Assembly: GCF_910589235.1 (NCBI RefSeq)
Contig: NC_060969.1
Span: forward strand, 95,001 to 159,000
Length of the DNA: 64,000 bases
Reading direction: 5' to 3'
Source: Vespa crabro
Taxonomy: Eukaryota; Arthropoda; Insecta; Hymenoptera; Vespidae
How positions within the stretch are numbered: position 1 is the stretch's first letter; every line of letters starts with the position of its first letter. A program made the translations under genes and the position numbers. The notes beneath the pieces are model-generated. The model worked only from the letters and a program-made list of their open reading frames with translations. It ran no database searches and was not told where the DNA came from. Shown piece after piece: positions 61,483-64,000 of this stretch.

Positions 61483-64000
61483 CTGAGAGAGACGAAGAGA
61501 GGAAGGAAGGGAGAGAGAAGGAGGGAACAAACAGACGTCGAACGCATCTAGTTAGTGACATGTGTCTATCTACGACAAAGGTTGCCTGTTCATTGTTGTG
61601 AAAATGCATTTAACCTGTCCGCAAAGGTATTCACGAAATAGATCCTTTTATTGATCTCAGTTAAATGAAATTTGTAGAGAAAAACAAAGAATATAATAAT
61701 CATATTATGATTACATAAAATAACTTCTTAAAGTAAAATCAATATGTCAATAATAAATTAATAAGAACTTTAACGATGAGATATTTAATATCAATAAAAA
61801 AGATATATATAAATAAAAAATTTTAACAATATTGTTTTCTTGTAACCATTGTATAAATAGTGGTATTCATAATTGGAATCACTTTAATATTTCTGTAAAT
61901 ATTATTGATTTGATTTATGAATGACGTGGCGTGTTTTTATTGTAATATGAACACCTTATTCACAACAGTTTTATTTAATAAATGGGTCTAATAATATTAA
62001 GGAAAAAGTCTAAGAAAAAGAAAAAAAGAACAACGGGAAGACAGACAAAAGTTTCCTTTCCTTTTATTTATTTTTTTTTTTTATTCTTATTTATAAGAAG
62101 ACAAAGTACGTGAGTACTACGGTTATTATCCTCTATGAAGTGCACCTGCGCGTCGAAAGTATCGAAGCAACCGTTTTCCCTATACATCACATTTCTCTAT
62201 ATATGTATACATATATATGTATATACATATATTATATATATATGTATATACGTTCTATACTAGTGTATGTATGCGCTGGAAGCGACAGCTGCACTGAATC
62301 GAATACGTTACGTGTCCTTCGTGCACATCATGTATGTATGTACACATACCCATGTGTACATATGTATATATGCATATGTACACATATGCGATTAAATATA
62401 CATATACATATACATATATATATATATACATATATACATATATATACAGGACGTGCATGACAGTAAGGACGAGGACAGGTGAAGGATAGGAATACGAATA
62501 AACGTACTTAAACACGTATCGATCTTAATGTGAAATCCTTTTGATTGATTTTATAAAAGAAACATCAAAAGACTTTTTTCCTCATTTCCAAATATAATTA
62601 ATTCGAATAAACCGAGCTCTTTATATAATTGATCAAATTGTATTGAAAAGAAATATAAATGAGAAAATTTTTCACATTTACGCGATATGACACAATTTAA
62701 AAAAAAAAAAAATCGATGCCACGATCTCACTTAGTGCAACGAGGATGAAATGTATTATGTAACTCGAGACGAGACTCTTGGTCGATTAAAGATCGTCGAG
62801 AAGCTACGATTCATCGTAACGATAATTGACACCGGTGTAATGTCAGAAAGCCCGTAGTTACATAACTACGACTTCGATGATCCTGTTGAATAAAAGGATA
62901 ATAGTTTTATTTAAACGGTTATTTAAGAAAAAAAAAGAAAAAAGAAAAAAGGAAAAAACAAAAAAGAAAAATTACAGTATCGAAAAAGATTTGACATTTA
63001 TTAACGATTTTCTTCGAACGATGATAACGATGACCATGCGTAAGTATGTGCTATATCTACTGTACATAACGTACACACATATTAAAAATGATAAAAAGAA
63101 TTCCAAGAAAAATGCGTGATGATTCTTCTCTTTGCATAAATATTAATACACACCACGTTGTCTATCCGACATAAGTTCTGAGAAAAATCAACATAAACGC
63201 CACGATCCGACGACACGCGTAGTGGAAAGGGGTTTCGGGTACATATCATTAATTACTATGCACGAACCGTAAAAAAGAAGAAAGGACGCGAACGAGGATG
63301 AGACCTGTCCAAATGAGCTACGTGCAAAAGAGTATGCTTAAACATGGATCCGAATGAAATAAATGTAAAAAAAGAAAAACGGGAAAACGAAAAAAATACA
63401 ATAATACATTTAAGAAAAATATGTTAATGTATGTTGTCGATAATATAGATAAAGTAGTTACCGACGAATGTAAATAAGTGATTTTCATTAGTGAAAATGC
63501 AATGAAATAAAATTCTAATGATAGTATAATACCTGTACGCTAACGAATATCATTAACATTTCAAATAAGCGTAACACATAGGATATGCAATCTCATCGTA
63601 CTAAAACATTTCTCTCGCTTTTTTATTTTAAAAAGCGAAGACGCTTAAGTTTTGAAATAGGATAGGTAATTAAAACGACATACTCATGCTCATAGACCGG
63701 GCAGCATTCTTAGCACGTACTTTAGACTTCAAGTTTAATGGAAGAACATCGTAAAATTCAAGTCTTAGCGTTGAAAATTAACGCCTTGAGATAACGCACC
63801 TTGATAATAAACGAACGAATAAAAGAACGGGAGTTATTATTCGGCAAAAAGAAAAAAAGAAAAAGAAACAAAAATATTACAAAATATCAAATCCCTCTCA
63901 CCTTTCACGATGTAAAATAAAATAACTTTTCGTTAAAATCACGAATCACATACTTCGAAGTATCTTATCGATTAAAAATGATCTTCAATAACATCATGTT
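61483..64000. other. non-coding stretch at the window end
   Basis: It has a TA/CATA array at 62198-62450 and otherwise AT-rich sequence. A 35-codon minus frame near 63660-63775 (including LEFYDVLPLNLKSKVRAKNA) ends near a GTATGT, but its acceptor is weak. I see no feature I can defend. Confidence 0.45.
62198..62450. repeat. TA/CATA/GTAT compound repeat
   Basis: Three TA-rich blocks (62198-62252, 62330-62395, 62396-62450) with many self-complementary GTATA/TATAC words around a short unique segment. Confidence 0.88.

Noticed and set aside
63655..63775. 35-codon minus frame near a GTATGT donor
   Set aside because: The acceptor is weak, the phase does not fit the next proposed exon, and the frame is short.

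Overview
This is an AT-rich, intron-like or intergenic stretch of an insect nuclear genome, probably hymenopteran (ant, bee or wasp). I infer this from the very dense GA/CT, TA, CATA and ATT microsatellites, the frequent TCGA and CGA words with no sign of CpG depletion, short GC-richer islands in AT-rich sequence, and decayed insect-type piggyBac and Tc1 transposons. Nothing looks bacterial: there are no operons, rRNA or CRISPR arrays, and I found no tRNA.

Layout. 1-4.8 kb: non-coding DNA with a fold-back element at 866-1043. 4.9-7.6 kb: a cluster of mobile DNA, namely an inverted-repeat element (4868-5941) with a TTAA-flanked MITE (5344-5527) inside it, then a decayed piggyBac transposase (6207-7440, minus strand). 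7.7-9.7 kb: MITE relatives and two similar hairpins. 11.89-13.51 kb: a dead Tc1-type element with arms of about 200 bp. 13.5-40.4 kb: mostly microsatellite-studded non-coding DNA, with one convincing minus-strand exon at 35036-35214. 40.42-43.10 kb: an almost full-length piggyBac element with exact TTAA duplications and 12-bp terminal repeats, followed by an inverted-repeat element (43267-43962). 44-52.5 kb: non-coding. 52.74-54.15 kb: an internally deleted piggyBac element. 54-64 kb: further candidate minus-strand exons (54328-54401, 59097-59150, 61413-61482) separated by long introns.

The main host-gene proposal is that the minus-strand exons at 61413-61482, 59097-59150, 54328-54401 and 35036-35214 belong to one gene with introns of several to about 19 kb. 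They have consensus splice sites and their reading phases join without conflict. I do not recognise the protein. Candidate plus-strand exons near 50.6 and 56.6 kb do not fit this model and may be chance. Most long open frames in the window are translated microsatellites and are not annotated.
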